Shown here piece after piece: positions 8,978 through 18,055 of a stretch of 64,000 bases of DNA. A program made the position numbers and the translations under genes. Position 1 is the first letter of the stretch, and every line of letters begins with the position of its first letter. The notes beneath the pieces are model-generated. The model saw only the letters and a program-made list of their open reading frames with translations, had not been told where the DNA came from and did not search any database. The DNA is taken from the NCBI GenBank assembly GCA_023382795.1, contig JAHDWT010000005.1, forward strand, positions 45,514 through 109,513. The letters are read 5' to 3'. Source of the stretch: Candidatus Babelota bacterium. Its GTDB lineage: Bacteria; Babelota; Babeliae; Babelales; Vermiphilaceae.

Positions 8978-9099
8978 TGCTCGCTCACGCGGAGATTGGT
9001 TCTCTAAAAAAACATAAGGTCATAGACATTGTAGCTCAACAATTCTATGACCCACGTACTTTTCTTACTACCCACGCATCCGTAGCGACTAGAGCATAG
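8977..9099 (+). CDS. Possible 40-residue micro-ORF
   Basis: A reading frame opens at an ATG that overlaps the preceding stop (TAATG), a typical translational-coupling arrangement, and encodes 40 mostly polar residues beginning MLAHAEIGSLKKHKV. There is no recognisable family, and a frame this short can arise by chance. Listed only because of the stop-start overlap. Confidence 0.2.
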   Translation: MLAHAEIGSLKKHKVIDIVAQQFYDPRTFLTTHASVATRA

Positions 9100-9383
9100 G
9101 ATATGCTTCTATTTGCCACGAAGAAACCAGATCCATGCTACTATACGCAACAGGAACCAGAAACATACAGACTGCCCACGCAATCGATTCACCAAGAGAC
9201 ATCATCGTAATCCCTTTACTGCTTATTGGGGTTAATACGCTACTGCTTATTGATCTCTCTATTCACGTGAAGAATTGATTGTTCAGATCAAACTACGATG
9301 AGCCAAAAATGTCAACATGAAAAATTATTTTTTTTTAATATTTTGTATGACGCGAAATGAAATACATTGCTACATCTCGCTTT
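8978..9383. other. Roughly 400-base gap without a confident gene
   Basis: Between the membrane-protein gene and gapA. It contains the tentative micro-ORF above and a second frame at 9135-9278 (+, 47 residues) with a hydrophobic stretch DIIVIPLLLIGVNTLLLI. No tRNA, known ncRNA or strong terminator was found. It may be a decayed gene; the frames differ, as expected after frameshifts. Confidence 0.4.
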
Positions 9384-10397
9384 TTATGATGCAACAGACA
9401 TAAGAAAATCTTTTAGCCGTACGCTATAACCCCATTCATTGTCGTACCACCCGAATACCTTTATGCACATACCCCGAACATCGGTCAATAGAGTATCTAT
9501 CACGACCGAATATTCGATCCCGTCATAATCAGAGGACACCAGCGGCTCAGAGCTCACCCCTACAATACTGCGCAAGTCTTTGTTCTGTGCAGCTTTCAAA
9601 AATGCTTCATTGATCACATCACGCGAACACGGCGTGGTTACCATCACGGTTATATCGACAAGAGAACCTTTACCCACTGGTACACGAAGTGCCGAACCAC
9701 CAATCTTTCCGGCAAGAGGTGGATACACCTTGTCTAACACCTTCATCGCACCTGTCGTAGTAGGAACAATATTAAGAGCAGCTGCTCGTGCACGCCGTGG
9801 ATCCTTGTGTGCAACATCAAGCAGTACTTGATCGTTGGTATATGCATGCACCGTCGTCATAAAACCGGTTACTATCTGAAAAGCCTCATGCAGCACTTTA
9901 AGCATTGGTACCACGGCATTCGTGGTACAGCTGCCCAGAGAAACAATGCGATGTATGTTGGGATTATATTCGTGAGCATTCACGCCAGGGATAATAGTTA
10001 TATCTTCATCTTTTGCTGGCGCGGTGATTAAAACATATCGTGCACCTGCATTGAGATGAAACTGTGCTCCTTCTCGATAAGTAAATTTACCCGAAGCATC
10101 AACTACCCAGTCGATTGAGAATTGGCCCCACGAGATGCGCTGAGGATCTCTTTCAGCCACTATAGCCACATGCATACCATTAATAATCAACGTTCCCTGG
10201 CCATAAGAAACATCACCCGAGAACGTGCCCATTAACGTGTCGTATTTAAAAAGATGCGCAAGCATGGCTGGATCACTTGGTCCAATATTAATGGCCACTA
10301 TGTCGAGCTTTTCTCTGGCATACGCATCGGCCAGTACAACGCGCAAAAAATTGCGACCAATTCTTCCAAAACCATTGATGGCTATACGCAGCTTCAT
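9384..10397 (-). CDS. gapA: Glyceraldehyde-3-phosphate dehydrogenase
   Basis: Phosphorylating GAPDH of glycolysis, 337 residues. The Rossmann motif INGFGRIGRN is at 7-16, the catalytic Cys is about 157 in SLGSCTTNAV, the general-base His is in TVHAYTND, and the WYDNEWGYS signature is near the end. The usual AIND at the end of beta-2, whose Asp binds the NAD ribose, reads AINIGPSD here, so cofactor preference may be shifted. Third gene of pmm-nfo-gapA, 17 bases after nfo, with GAGGAG upstream of the ATG. EC number and symbol rest on homology; erythrose-4-phosphate dehydrogenase is the main alternative. Confidence 0.93.
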   Translation of the reverse strand: MKLRIAINGFGRIGRNFLRVVLADAYAREKLDIVAINIGPSDPAMLAHLFKYDTLMGTFSGDVSYGQGTLIINGMHVAIVAERDPQRISWGQFSIDWVVDASGKFTYREGAQFHLNAGARYVLITAPAKDEDITIIPGVNAHEYNPNIHRIVSLGSCTTNAVVPMLKVLHEAFQIVTGFMTTVHAYTNDQVLLDVAHKDPRRARAAALNIVPTTTGAMKVLDKVYPPLAGKIGGSALRVPVGKGSLVDITVMVTTPCSRDVINEAFLKAAQNKDLRSIVGVSSEPLVSSDYDGIEYSVVIDTLLTDVRGMCIKVFGWYDNEWGYSVRLKDFLMSVAS

Positions 10398-10414
10398 AAC
10401 GCTACTCTCCTCAG

Positions 10415-11239
10415 TTACTCATTATGCCACTGCATAATATTTTGTTTGAGCACCCATAATTCTTCTTGATTCAACTCTGGCGGCTCCAGCAATAGCGGAA
10501 TCCCCCGAAGGCGAGTATCCAAAACCAAATGCCGTAGAGCATCTTCGCCTATTTTGCCATCCCCGGGAGCAGCATGCCGATCACGCTTTGATCCAAGACT
10601 GTCATAGGTGTCATTTAGATGTATCAATGCAATTTTCTGGATCGAGATAGTTGTCTGAATTTCATGGATAAAGCGCTCCATTCCGTCTTTACTGGAAAGG
10701 TCATAACCATAGGAATAAGCATGTGCGGTATCAATACAAAAAGCGATATGTTCCGGCTTATCTATTTTTTCAAGTAATAGTTTAAAATCCTGGAGATTGC
10801 CTCCCACCGACATATTACCATGCGCTACATTCTCCAACACCAATTTAACTTCAGTTTCGTGCTGTAATAATGTATTAAGAATACGCGCAACCGCATCAAT
10901 CCCTTCTTTCTGATTTAATGCGCCTTTTGCCGAGCCTGGATGCATAACCAGATGAGTAAAACCTAAACGCCGCGCAAGATCTAATTCTTTCATCAGAACA
11001 CGATGTTTAGTGTGACGCACACTTGCTAGATTACTCCAATAAGAAGCATGTAAGTAGCGTTGTGCAAATGACTGCATCTTTGGATATATTTGAACAATTT
11101 CTTCTTCTGATGGACTCAGCAGAAAGCCAGATGGCGATATGAGAAAACACTGAAAAATCGGTATCTGTAGCTCGTAGGCCGTATGCACCAAATCAACAAG
11201 CGAACTTTTTAAACGTAAATGAAGACCTATATCCCTCAC
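10415..11239 (-). CDS. nfo: Deoxyribonuclease IV (AP endonuclease IV)
   Basis: Base-excision repair enzyme cutting 5' of abasic sites, a TIM barrel with three zinc ions. 274 residues. Metal-ligand motifs in order: GLHLR at the start, MHPGS, LENVAHG, CIDTAHAY, HLNDTYDSLGSKRDRHA and a late LLLEPPE. Start is GTG at 11239, overlapping the pmm stop (GTGA), with GGAAG upstream. Sits between a sugar-phosphate mutase and gapA, which is not a functional grouping I would predict. Confidence 0.94.
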   Translation of the reverse strand: MRDIGLHLRLKSSLVDLVHTAYELQIPIFQCFLISPSGFLLSPSEEEIVQIYPKMQSFAQRYLHASYWSNLASVRHTKHRVLMKELDLARRLGFTHLVMHPGSAKGALNQKEGIDAVARILNTLLQHETEVKLVLENVAHGNMSVGGNLQDFKLLLEKIDKPEHIAFCIDTAHAYSYGYDLSSKDGMERFIHEIQTTISIQKIALIHLNDTYDSLGSKRDRHAAPGDGKIGEDALRHLVLDTRLRGIPLLLEPPELNQEELWVLKQNIMQWHNE

Positions 11240-12660
11240 GTACCACTTCCTTCACACCGCTCCAGCAATTCTTTTTGTAGCAACGATTCACCTAAATAGG
11301 GTGCCATCGCTTCAATAAACACTTTTTTCAATTCCTGCAAATCATATCTCGTATCTGCCTCAAAGCGCATGCTCAGCATCGGCTGAGTATTAGATGCCCT
11401 CAGGATTCCCATTCCAATCGGGAAGGTAGCTCGAACTCCATCAATCGTATTCAGTTGCACATCTGAACGTAATGCGAGCGCTACTCGCACAGCACTGATG
11501 ATTTCGTGCTTTTTCTCCTCATCGCATGCTAACCGAAATTCAGGAGAACTCACTTTGGCAGGTAACCTGCTCACAAGATTATGCAGAGTCGTTTGTTGTT
11601 CCTGCAATAGCGATAACAATCTGAGCGCAGCATAAACACCATCATCATAACCAAAATAGTGATCAGAAAAAAAGAAATGGCCGCTTAACTCACCACCAAT
11701 TTTCGCGTCACATTGCTTCATCGCTCTTTTAATAAGTGAGTGGCCAGATGGCGATAACACGGCTCGACCGCCCTGTTGTTCAATGACATCCAATAATACT
11801 GATGAGCTCTTGATATCGCACACAATTGTCGCGCCAGGATACTGCCGTATATGCGAGGCACTCAGCAATGCGAGCATCTGGTCGCCGGCAACAAGATACC
11901 CTTGTTTGGTCATTGCGGCCATACGATCACCGTCTCCATCAAATCCTATGCCTACCACCGCATCGGTTTCCTGCAATGCTTTCTTTACATCACGCATATT
12001 TTCATCAACTACAGGATCCGCATCATGGTTTGGATACGAGCCATCAACTTCTGCGCAAAGGGCTCGAGCATTTTTCCACAGCATTATTTTAATGAGGTCA
12101 GGAATAACGACTCCGGTAGCACCATTACCGCAATCGAATACCATTGGCAATGACATACCTACTAACTGAGGAAAACATCGTGCTAAATAGTGCACATAAC
12201 GCGGTATTATGCATTCTTCACGATAAACGCCCTTAACTTTGGCAAATAATGAAACCCTTTGCTTGTATAACTGTTTTATTTCCTGAAACGCTGCCCCCCA
12301 CAGTGACTCCGTACCCAAACAAACCTTAAAACCATTATATTCTTTGGGATTATGTGATGCGGTAATCATAATTCCAGCATCAACAGGGAGCGAGCGCAGT
12401 GAAAAATACATAAGAGGAGAATGACAAATACCCAGAAATACTACATCTAAACCACTATCCAGCAATGCTTTACATACTTCATCTTTAATCAATGGCGAAT
12501 GCGTGCGGCCATCCATACCAACCACTACGGTTTTGAGCATTGGCTGTTTTTCGACAAGGTAAACTGCTAATGCGCGTATTAAATCGTAGGTTTGGGGTAT
12601 GAGCAACTCGGTACCAACTTTACCGCGTATATCATACATTCTAAATATGGTATCATGCAT
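11236..12660 (-). CDS. manB: Phosphomannomutase / phosphoglucomutase
   Basis: Interconverts hexose 1- and 6-phosphates for envelope sugar precursors and glycogen-like pathways. 474 residues with the alpha-D-phosphohexomutase landmarks: the phosphoserine loop TASHNPKEYNG, the metal loop GFDGDGDRM, the sugar-binding GELSGHFFF and a C-terminal phosphate-binding domain (RASNTQP). AAGGA lies seven bases upstream of ATG 12660. First gene of the pmm-nfo-gapA operon, divergent from sbcC. Mannose versus glucose specificity cannot be decided from sequence alone. Confidence 0.92.
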   Translation of the reverse strand: MHDTIFRMYDIRGKVGTELLIPQTYDLIRALAVYLVEKQPMLKTVVVGMDGRTHSPLIKDEVCKALLDSGLDVVFLGICHSPLMYFSLRSLPVDAGIMITASHNPKEYNGFKVCLGTESLWGAAFQEIKQLYKQRVSLFAKVKGVYREECIIPRYVHYLARCFPQLVGMSLPMVFDCGNGATGVVIPDLIKIMLWKNARALCAEVDGSYPNHDADPVVDENMRDVKKALQETDAVVGIGFDGDGDRMAAMTKQGYLVAGDQMLALLSASHIRQYPGATIVCDIKSSSVLLDVIEQQGGRAVLSPSGHSLIKRAMKQCDAKIGGELSGHFFFSDHYFGYDDGVYAALRLLSLLQEQQTTLHNLVSRLPAKVSSPEFRLACDEEKKHEIISAVRVALALRSDVQLNTIDGVRATFPIGMGILRASNTQPMLSMRFEADTRYDLQELKKVFIEAMAPYLGESLLQKELLERCEGSGT

Positions 12661-12786
12661 ACAATTATCCTTTGTTCATACTTACAGAACATGTTTTTAG
12701 CATAAATATTTTGGTGAGTTTGGCGAATATTCATAAACGAAACATATCGTATTAACATTCTTTTTATCAAAAAATAGTAGTGAATT

Positions 12787-15507
12787 ATGATACCAATTCA
12801 ATTGCGTATAAAAAACTTCCTAAGCTATGGCCCAGAGGTTCAATCCATTCATTTTGGCCCCTATCCACTTATCTGCCTTTCAGGAAAAAATGGCCATGGA
12901 AAATCTGCACTCTTAGACGCAATAACCTGGGCACTTTGGGGACAAGCCCGCAAAATTTCAGGAACAACTAAACCCGACCACGGCCTTCTACACCTCGGCC
13001 AAACCCACATGATGGTTATTTTCGATTTTTGGTGCAATAACACTAATTATCGCGTGAAGCGTGAGTTTGCATTAACCTACGGAAAACCATATACAAATCT
13101 TGAATTCGGTACTATACAAGACACTGAAGCATCATGGATACCTCTCAGCGGAAAAACCATTCGTGCAACACAAGAAATCATAGAGAACACTTTGCGACTC
13201 AGTTATGATTCCTTCATTAACTCAGCATTTCTACGCCAAGGACAATCTCACGAATTTTCAACTAAATCTCCCAAAGAACGTAAAGAAATTTTAGCCGCTA
13301 TCTTAGGGTTACAAGAATACGAAGCGGTTCGCAAACAAGCAATGGAACGAGTACGAGAGTTGACCACCCACAATACCACCTTAAATTTTTATCAAGAAAA
13401 ATTAACTACCGAACTCCAAAAACAATACGATCTTTCGCTGCGTCGCCAAGAAGTTTTTGCCAATCTTGATAAACTCAATTTGCTTGAACTTAACCAAAAA
13501 ACAACTCTTGATCTTCTATCAAAGGAATTGACCTCCGCGCGCGAGCAACAAAAACAGTCTGACATGATAATACTTAAGCTCGAACACGTGGCAACACAAG
13601 AACATCAAGCGCGCACGCAACTTATGGCAGTGCGATCGCTTTGGCGCGAAGTTAATCGTTATCGACATCACCATACACAAAGTGCTGATCTTGAATTGCA
13701 GAAAAAAGAATTGCTTACGGCCCTCGCACAGCATCAACACGCGCTACAAACTAATCTCAAAGATAAAGAAGAAATTCTACAGTACAAGAATCAACTTCAC
13801 ACAATTGAACGACAATTTTTTGAAACGCATCAACAGAAGTTGCTCGAACAACGCACTATCCGCGATAGATTGCGCTTCAATTGCGAACGTATCGCGGCAC
13901 AATTGAAACAAACTCAACAACTTCATGACACCACATCGCATGCATTAGAACAAGCTGCTCTTGCGCTGAAAAAAGATCAATCTCCCGTTATGCCAGAACA
14001 TATTAATGGTCAAGATGTATCCAAAATCGAACAACAATTTGAAAAAAGAAAAAGCTTTTACCATCATTATCGGTCGCAAGGGATATGGATAACCAATGAG
14101 CTAGAGCTACTCCAGCAAAAAAAGAAACTTTCTCATGATGACCACAACCCTAGTTGTCCCCTCTGCGAACAAAATTTATCTGCATCACGCAAAAAATTTC
14201 TGCAGCAAAAATTTCATACGCAAGAGCGTTTTTTGCAACATCGCTTACAGAGGCTGACCGCACTTGTTGCGCGACTTAAAGACTTGCTCATTCAGCAGAA
14301 TAACCATATTCAAGATATACGCAGACACCATGAAGACGATCAACAACGTCTATATCGCATTGAAGAACACCAAAAAAAGCTTACTGCCTTGCAACAAGAG
14401 CTCACAGCTACACAAGGAACTATCAATGCGCTCAAACAGGAAGAAGCAATCGCATTACATGATCTTGCGCAAGCCGAAATACCTCTCGACTCCGCACAAA
14501 ATAATTACACTCAATTGCTTGCACAGCATCAAACTTATCAACAGACGCAATCCGCTCTTCATACAGCAGAGCAACATCTGACTCAGAATACTTACGATCA
14601 AGAACAGCACCAACGTGTCCAACTCCAACTTGATGAACTCAAAACTGCTATTGCACATGCAGCACACATGCAACAACAGATAGCTTTACAAGATGCACGC
14701 AAGCAAGAAGTTTTCACCTTGTGCGCTCAGCTCAAGACGTTAAAACAAGAACGCCTTAATCTACAACAAGCATTAACAGATCTTTCTGAATTGGCTCATC
14801 ATCTGAGCATATTGGAACAGAAATATCATTTTGAAACTGAGGAACTTAGAAAATTACATGATCAAAAAGAAGAGCTGTTGCTTTGCAAAGGTAGCCTCGA
14901 ATTGGAATATAAGCGTCTTGAGAACATCAAAAAAGAATTTGATCTCAATAAGCAGCAGATAGTTGAATCCTGTACTCTTATAGAAGATTACCAGGCGATA
15001 GCACAAGCAACGAGCAAAGATGGTGTTCAGGCATTACTCATTGAACAATCTTTACCAGAGATAGAATTTGAAGCCAATAGCCTGCTCGCAAAACTAACCA
15101 ATAATCAAGCACATATTATTATTGAATCACTGCGTGATCTTAAAAAAGGCGGGACCAAAGAAACTCTCGACATTAAAATTTCCGATGCAGCTGGCATACG
15201 ACCATACGAATTATTCTCTGGTGGAGAAGCATTTCGCATTGATTTTGCATTGAGGATTGCCATATCAAAACTACTTGCTCGTCGCGCAGGAACATCACTA
15301 CAAACATTGATCATTGATGAAGGATTCGGCTCACAAGACGAAGAAGGACTTGCACATATTATGGACGCAATCTATAAAATTCAACATGATTTCTCTAAAG
15401 TGATCATCGTATCACATCTAACCTCTATGAAAGACAATTTCCCGGTTCATTTTGTGGTTGAAAAAATGCCGCGAGGAAGCATGGTGCGAATCATAGAGCA
15501 AGAATGA
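12787..15507 (+). CDS. sbcC: SbcC-like (Rad50 family) nuclease ATPase subunit
   Basis: Part of the SbcCD/Mre11-Rad50 complex that processes hairpins and double-strand ends. 906 residues: Walker A GKNGHGKS (33-40), long Gln-rich coiled-coil arms, a central zinc hook CPLC (about 457-460), then the ABC signature SGGEAFRID and Walker B TLIIDEGFGSQD with the D-loop and His switch near the C-terminus. The usual partner sbcD is not adjacent; instead a cyclase-family gene follows 18 bases later. Divergent from manB across 126 bases. Confidence 0.94.
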   Translation: MIPIQLRIKNFLSYGPEVQSIHFGPYPLICLSGKNGHGKSALLDAITWALWGQARKISGTTKPDHGLLHLGQTHMMVIFDFWCNNTNYRVKREFALTYGKPYTNLEFGTIQDTEASWIPLSGKTIRATQEIIENTLRLSYDSFINSAFLRQGQSHEFSTKSPKERKEILAAILGLQEYEAVRKQAMERVRELTTHNTTLNFYQEKLTTELQKQYDLSLRRQEVFANLDKLNLLELNQKTTLDLLSKELTSAREQQKQSDMIILKLEHVATQEHQARTQLMAVRSLWREVNRYRHHHTQSADLELQKKELLTALAQHQHALQTNLKDKEEILQYKNQLHTIERQFFETHQQKLLEQRTIRDRLRFNCERIAAQLKQTQQLHDTTSHALEQAALALKKDQSPVMPEHINGQDVSKIEQQFEKRKSFYHHYRSQGIWITNELELLQQKKKLSHDDHNPSCPLCEQNLSASRKKFLQQKFHTQERFLQHRLQRLTALVARLKDLLIQQNNHIQDIRRHHEDDQQRLYRIEEHQKKLTALQQELTATQGTINALKQEEAIALHDLAQAEIPLDSAQNNYTQLLAQHQTYQQTQSALHTAEQHLTQNTYDQEQHQRVQLQLDELKTAIAHAAHMQQQIALQDARKQEVFTLCAQLKTLKQERLNLQQALTDLSELAHHLSILEQKYHFETEELRKLHDQKEELLLCKGSLELEYKRLENIKKEFDLNKQQIVESCTLIEDYQAIAQATSKDGVQALLIEQSLPEIEFEANSLLAKLTNNQAHIIIESLRDLKKGGTKETLDIKISDAAGIRPYELFSGGEAFRIDFALRIAISKLLARRAGTSLQTLIIDEGFGSQDEEGLAHIMDAIYKIQHDFSKVIIVSHLTSMKDNFPVHFVVEKMPRGSMVRIIEQE

Positions 15508-15525
15508 ATAGATTAAGGAAGCTGT

Positions 15526-16239
15526 ATGATTTTTCCCTATAAGCTCATCGACTTAACGCATACCATCGACGAACATGTAAGCACATGGAATGGCAGTTGT
15601 GGCTTTACACAACACACAACTCTTGATTATCAGGAATGCGACAGTTCCGTAAAATTCCGTATGATGAATTTTTCAATGAATGCAGGTATTGGAACCCATA
15701 TAGATGCACCAAGCCATTGTATTCCAGGCGCCCCCGCTATACATGATTTGCCTATTCAAAATTTGTGCATGCCTTGTATTGTGATTGATGTATCCAAACA
15801 GGCGGCTCGTGAGAATTACCTTGTAACGCAACGCGACATCATAGCCTTCGAAAATAAATACGGTACGATTCCGCAAGATTCATGCGTTATGATCAAAAGC
15901 GGCTGGGAACGTTTTTGGTCTGAGCCTGAAAAATACCGAAACAACCTCGTCTTCCCCTCAATATCTCTTGATGCAGCAAACCTACTCGTACAAAGAAATG
16001 TATACGCACTAGGAATTGATACGCTTTCACCAGACTTGCCTAACAATGGATTTCAGATTCATCAATTATGGCTAGAACAAAATAAGATACTGATAGAAAA
16101 TGTAGCTCATTTGTATGAGCTACCTCCGGTAGGAAGCTTTGTTATGCTATGTCCCCTAAAAATTAGAAATGCTACCGAATCACCTATAAGATTGATTGCT
16201 TTTATCCAATCCTCTGAGGCAATAAAAAACCCCGTATGA
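15526..16239 (+). CDS. Cyclase-family metal hydrolase (kynurenine-formamidase-like)
   Basis: 237 residues of the 'putative cyclase' fold that includes arylformamidase KynB. The hallmark is GTHIDAPSH (56-64), giving the HxDxxxH metal site; the start LIDLTHTID is also typical. Other residues: GIDTLSPD and a C-terminal PLKI segment. AAGGAAGC lies upstream of the ATG. Probably co-transcribed with sbcC. No tryptophan-degradation genes nearby, so the natural substrate is unknown. The stop codon lies inside the loop of the terminator hairpin. Confidence 0.85.
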   Translation: MIFPYKLIDLTHTIDEHVSTWNGSCGFTQHTTLDYQECDSSVKFRMMNFSMNAGIGTHIDAPSHCIPGAPAIHDLPIQNLCMPCIVIDVSKQAARENYLVTQRDIIAFENKYGTIPQDSCVMIKSGWERFWSEPEKYRNNLVFPSISLDAANLLVQRNVYALGIDTLSPDLPNNGFQIHQLWLEQNKILIENVAHLYELPPVGSFVMLCPLKIRNATESPIRLIAFIQSSEAIKNPV

Positions 16240-16252
16240 AAACGGGGTTTTT
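16225..16252. terminator. Strong bidirectional terminator
   Basis: Ten-base-pair stem AAAAACCCCG / CGGGGTTTTT with an 8-base loop, followed by T-rich sequence on both strands. Serves the rightward sbcC-cyclase pair and, on the minus strand, the end of the ribosomal supercluster after the NifU-like gene. Confidence 0.88.
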
Positions 16253-16309
16253 GTTATATTCATTCTTTTATATGCGTTGGAATGACAAAGCGCTTGTATA
16301 GTTTGTGAA

Positions 16310-16552
16310 TCAGTCTATGACTGGTAACACACCCTTGATGTCAGGAAAATCCTTGCGTAGACGATCCTCAATGCCACAAGTCAATGTGTATAAGGAAGCC
16401 GGGCAGGTAGCACATGCGCCTTCAAGTCGGACGAATACAATATCATCTTCAAATTTTACAAACTGAATCTTACCGCTGTGAGAAGCAATCATAGGCTCGA
16501 TTTCCACAAGGACTTCTTGAATTTTTTCAATGATATGCATGCCATCCACCAT
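16310..16552 (-). CDS. NifU C-terminal-domain (Nfu-type) iron-sulfur scaffold
   Basis: 80 residues, exactly one Nfu domain, with the cluster-binding CATC (Cys47, Cys50) in LEGACATCPASLYTL. Family members carry and transfer [4Fe-4S] clusters. It lies 20 bases downstream of rplQ and ahead of the terminator, so it is likely the last gene of the ribosomal supercluster transcript. No other Fe-S assembly gene is in the window. Confidence 0.9.
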   Translation of the reverse strand: MVDGMHIIEKIQEVLVEIEPMIASHSGKIQFVKFEDDIVFVRLEGACATCPASLYTLTCGIEDRLRKDFPDIKGVLPVID

Positions 16553-16572
16553 CTAATTCGCCTCTTATACTA

Positions 16573-16932
16573 CTATAAAACCCACTCTAAACGCGCCATG
16601 ATCGCTGTATCACTAATACGTTTTCCCATAGGAATGACACGAGTATAACCACCCTGACGGCCAACATAGCGCGGAGCAATTTCTTTAAACAAAGAGTCAA
16701 TCGCTTCTTGCTTATAAGGTAACATAGCCTTAACACGACGCACCACATTGAAATGGTTGCCTTCTCTCGCCAATGTTACTAAGCGTTCGGCTAAACGTTG
16801 TGTTTCCTTTGCACGAGCCTTAGTGGTTACCAAGTGACCATAGGTGATCAGGTGTATAACTTGATTGCGCAACAATGCTTGGCGATGCGGATATTTAAGA
16901 TTTAACTTTTTTCTACCATTCTGATGTATCAT
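16573..16932 (-). CDS. rplQ: 50S ribosomal protein L17
   Basis: Near the peptide exit tunnel. 119 residues, usual bacterial length, with the basic N-terminus HQNGRKKLN and the LVTTKARAKETQRLAERLVTL-type core. AGAGG lies upstream of the ATG. Follows rpoA by 16 bases, the standard end of the alpha operon. Confidence 0.97.
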   Translation of the reverse strand: MIHQNGRKKLNLKYPHRQALLRNQVIHLITYGHLVTTKARAKETQRLAERLVTLAREGNHFNVVRRVKAMLPYKQEAIDSLFKEIAPRYVGRQGGYTRVIPMGKRISDTAIMARLEWVL

Positions 16933-16948
16933 GATTCTTGTACCTCTT

Positions 16949-17998
16949 TTATTCTTCTTTATCTTTGAGAGCTCTCTTCAGGTCCGATTCTTTGATATTC
17001 ATGCCAAATGATAGACCGAAAGCTTTCATACTATCTTTGACTTCGTTGAGAGATTTGCGCCCAAAATTTTTAATCTTCAGAACATCATCATCACTCAAAT
17101 TAACCAAATCTAGGATGCGCTTTACACCGGCGTTAATTAAGCAATTATGTGCGCGCACTGAGAGCTCTAATTCTTCAATTGGCTTAAGCAATAAATCAAC
17201 TGAAAGCCCTTTCAGTCCAACTTGCTCTTCAACTGGTTCACTTGCAACAATCTCCTGCGATACCGCTGAAATCTCATTAAATGGAATTTCTGCACTCACC
17301 AAGAAATGCTCAAGCTGTGTGCGTAAAACAGACACTGCATAATGTACGACATCGACAGGATTTTCAGAACCATCAGTATGAATTCTCAAAATCAACTTAT
17401 CATAATCGATTTCTTTACCAACACGTGTTTTTTCAACATCAAAGGTGACTTTTTTAATAGGTGAAAACATCGCGTCAATGTAAATTCTATTATCTTCTTG
17501 TAACGCCTTCCCAATTGGCCACTGCGCTGCTTGATACCCTCTACCTGGTTCCACGAAAAATTCAATGTCGAGTTCACCATCCTGAGAAACATGAGCTAGG
17601 ACATGATCAGTATTCACGAGCTCTAAATGGTTATCCGTCTTGATATCTCCAACACGGGCAATCGTTTGTCCGGAGATTTTTAGATACATTTTCCCCGGGC
17701 GCCCTTCTTTATTGCGAACCACGATTTCTTTGATATTCAATACCAGCTGCATCGCATCCTCAATTACTCCGGGAATCGAGGAAAACTCATTATTGATACC
17801 TTTGATAATCACCGAAGTAACAGCGGAACCTTCAACAGCTCCTAGTAATGTACGACGCAAGGCATTGCCTAGAGTAATACCAAAACCCGGTTCTAGCGGC
17901 TGGGCAATTAATTCGCCATAGTTTTCGGTCAGCGATTCTTTTTGCCAACTCAACCGAGGAATAGTCAAAACTTTATATTCCCTTTTACTCATTCTCAT
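16949..17998 (-). CDS. rpoA: DNA-directed RNA polymerase alpha subunit
   Basis: Assembly platform of RNA polymerase. 349 residues: N-terminal dimerisation domain (GFGITLGNALRRTLL early on), a linker, and a complete C-terminal domain (about 270-340, LSVRAHNCLINAGVKRI and LKIKNFGRKSL) that contacts UP elements and activators. AGGAGACTCA precedes the first of two closely spaced in-frame ATGs. Standard position between rpsD and rplQ. Confidence 0.97.
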   Translation of the reverse strand: MRMSKREYKVLTIPRLSWQKESLTENYGELIAQPLEPGFGITLGNALRRTLLGAVEGSAVTSVIIKGINNEFSSIPGVIEDAMQLVLNIKEIVVRNKEGRPGKMYLKISGQTIARVGDIKTDNHLELVNTDHVLAHVSQDGELDIEFFVEPGRGYQAAQWPIGKALQEDNRIYIDAMFSPIKKVTFDVEKTRVGKEIDYDKLILRIHTDGSENPVDVVHYAVSVLRTQLEHFLVSAEIPFNEISAVSQEIVASEPVEEQVGLKGLSVDLLLKPIEELELSVRAHNCLINAGVKRILDLVNLSDDDVLKIKNFGRKSLNEVKDSMKAFGLSFGMNIKESDLKRALKDKEE

Positions 17999-18055
17999 TG
18001 AGTCTCCTGGATAATAACCACCACAATAAAATATATACGTGGATACCTACTGGTA

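Noticed and set aside
11783..12169. Rightward open frames of 88-128 codons opposite manB
   Set aside because: No ribosome site or recognisable protein; they lie wholly antisense to a strongly conserved enzyme.
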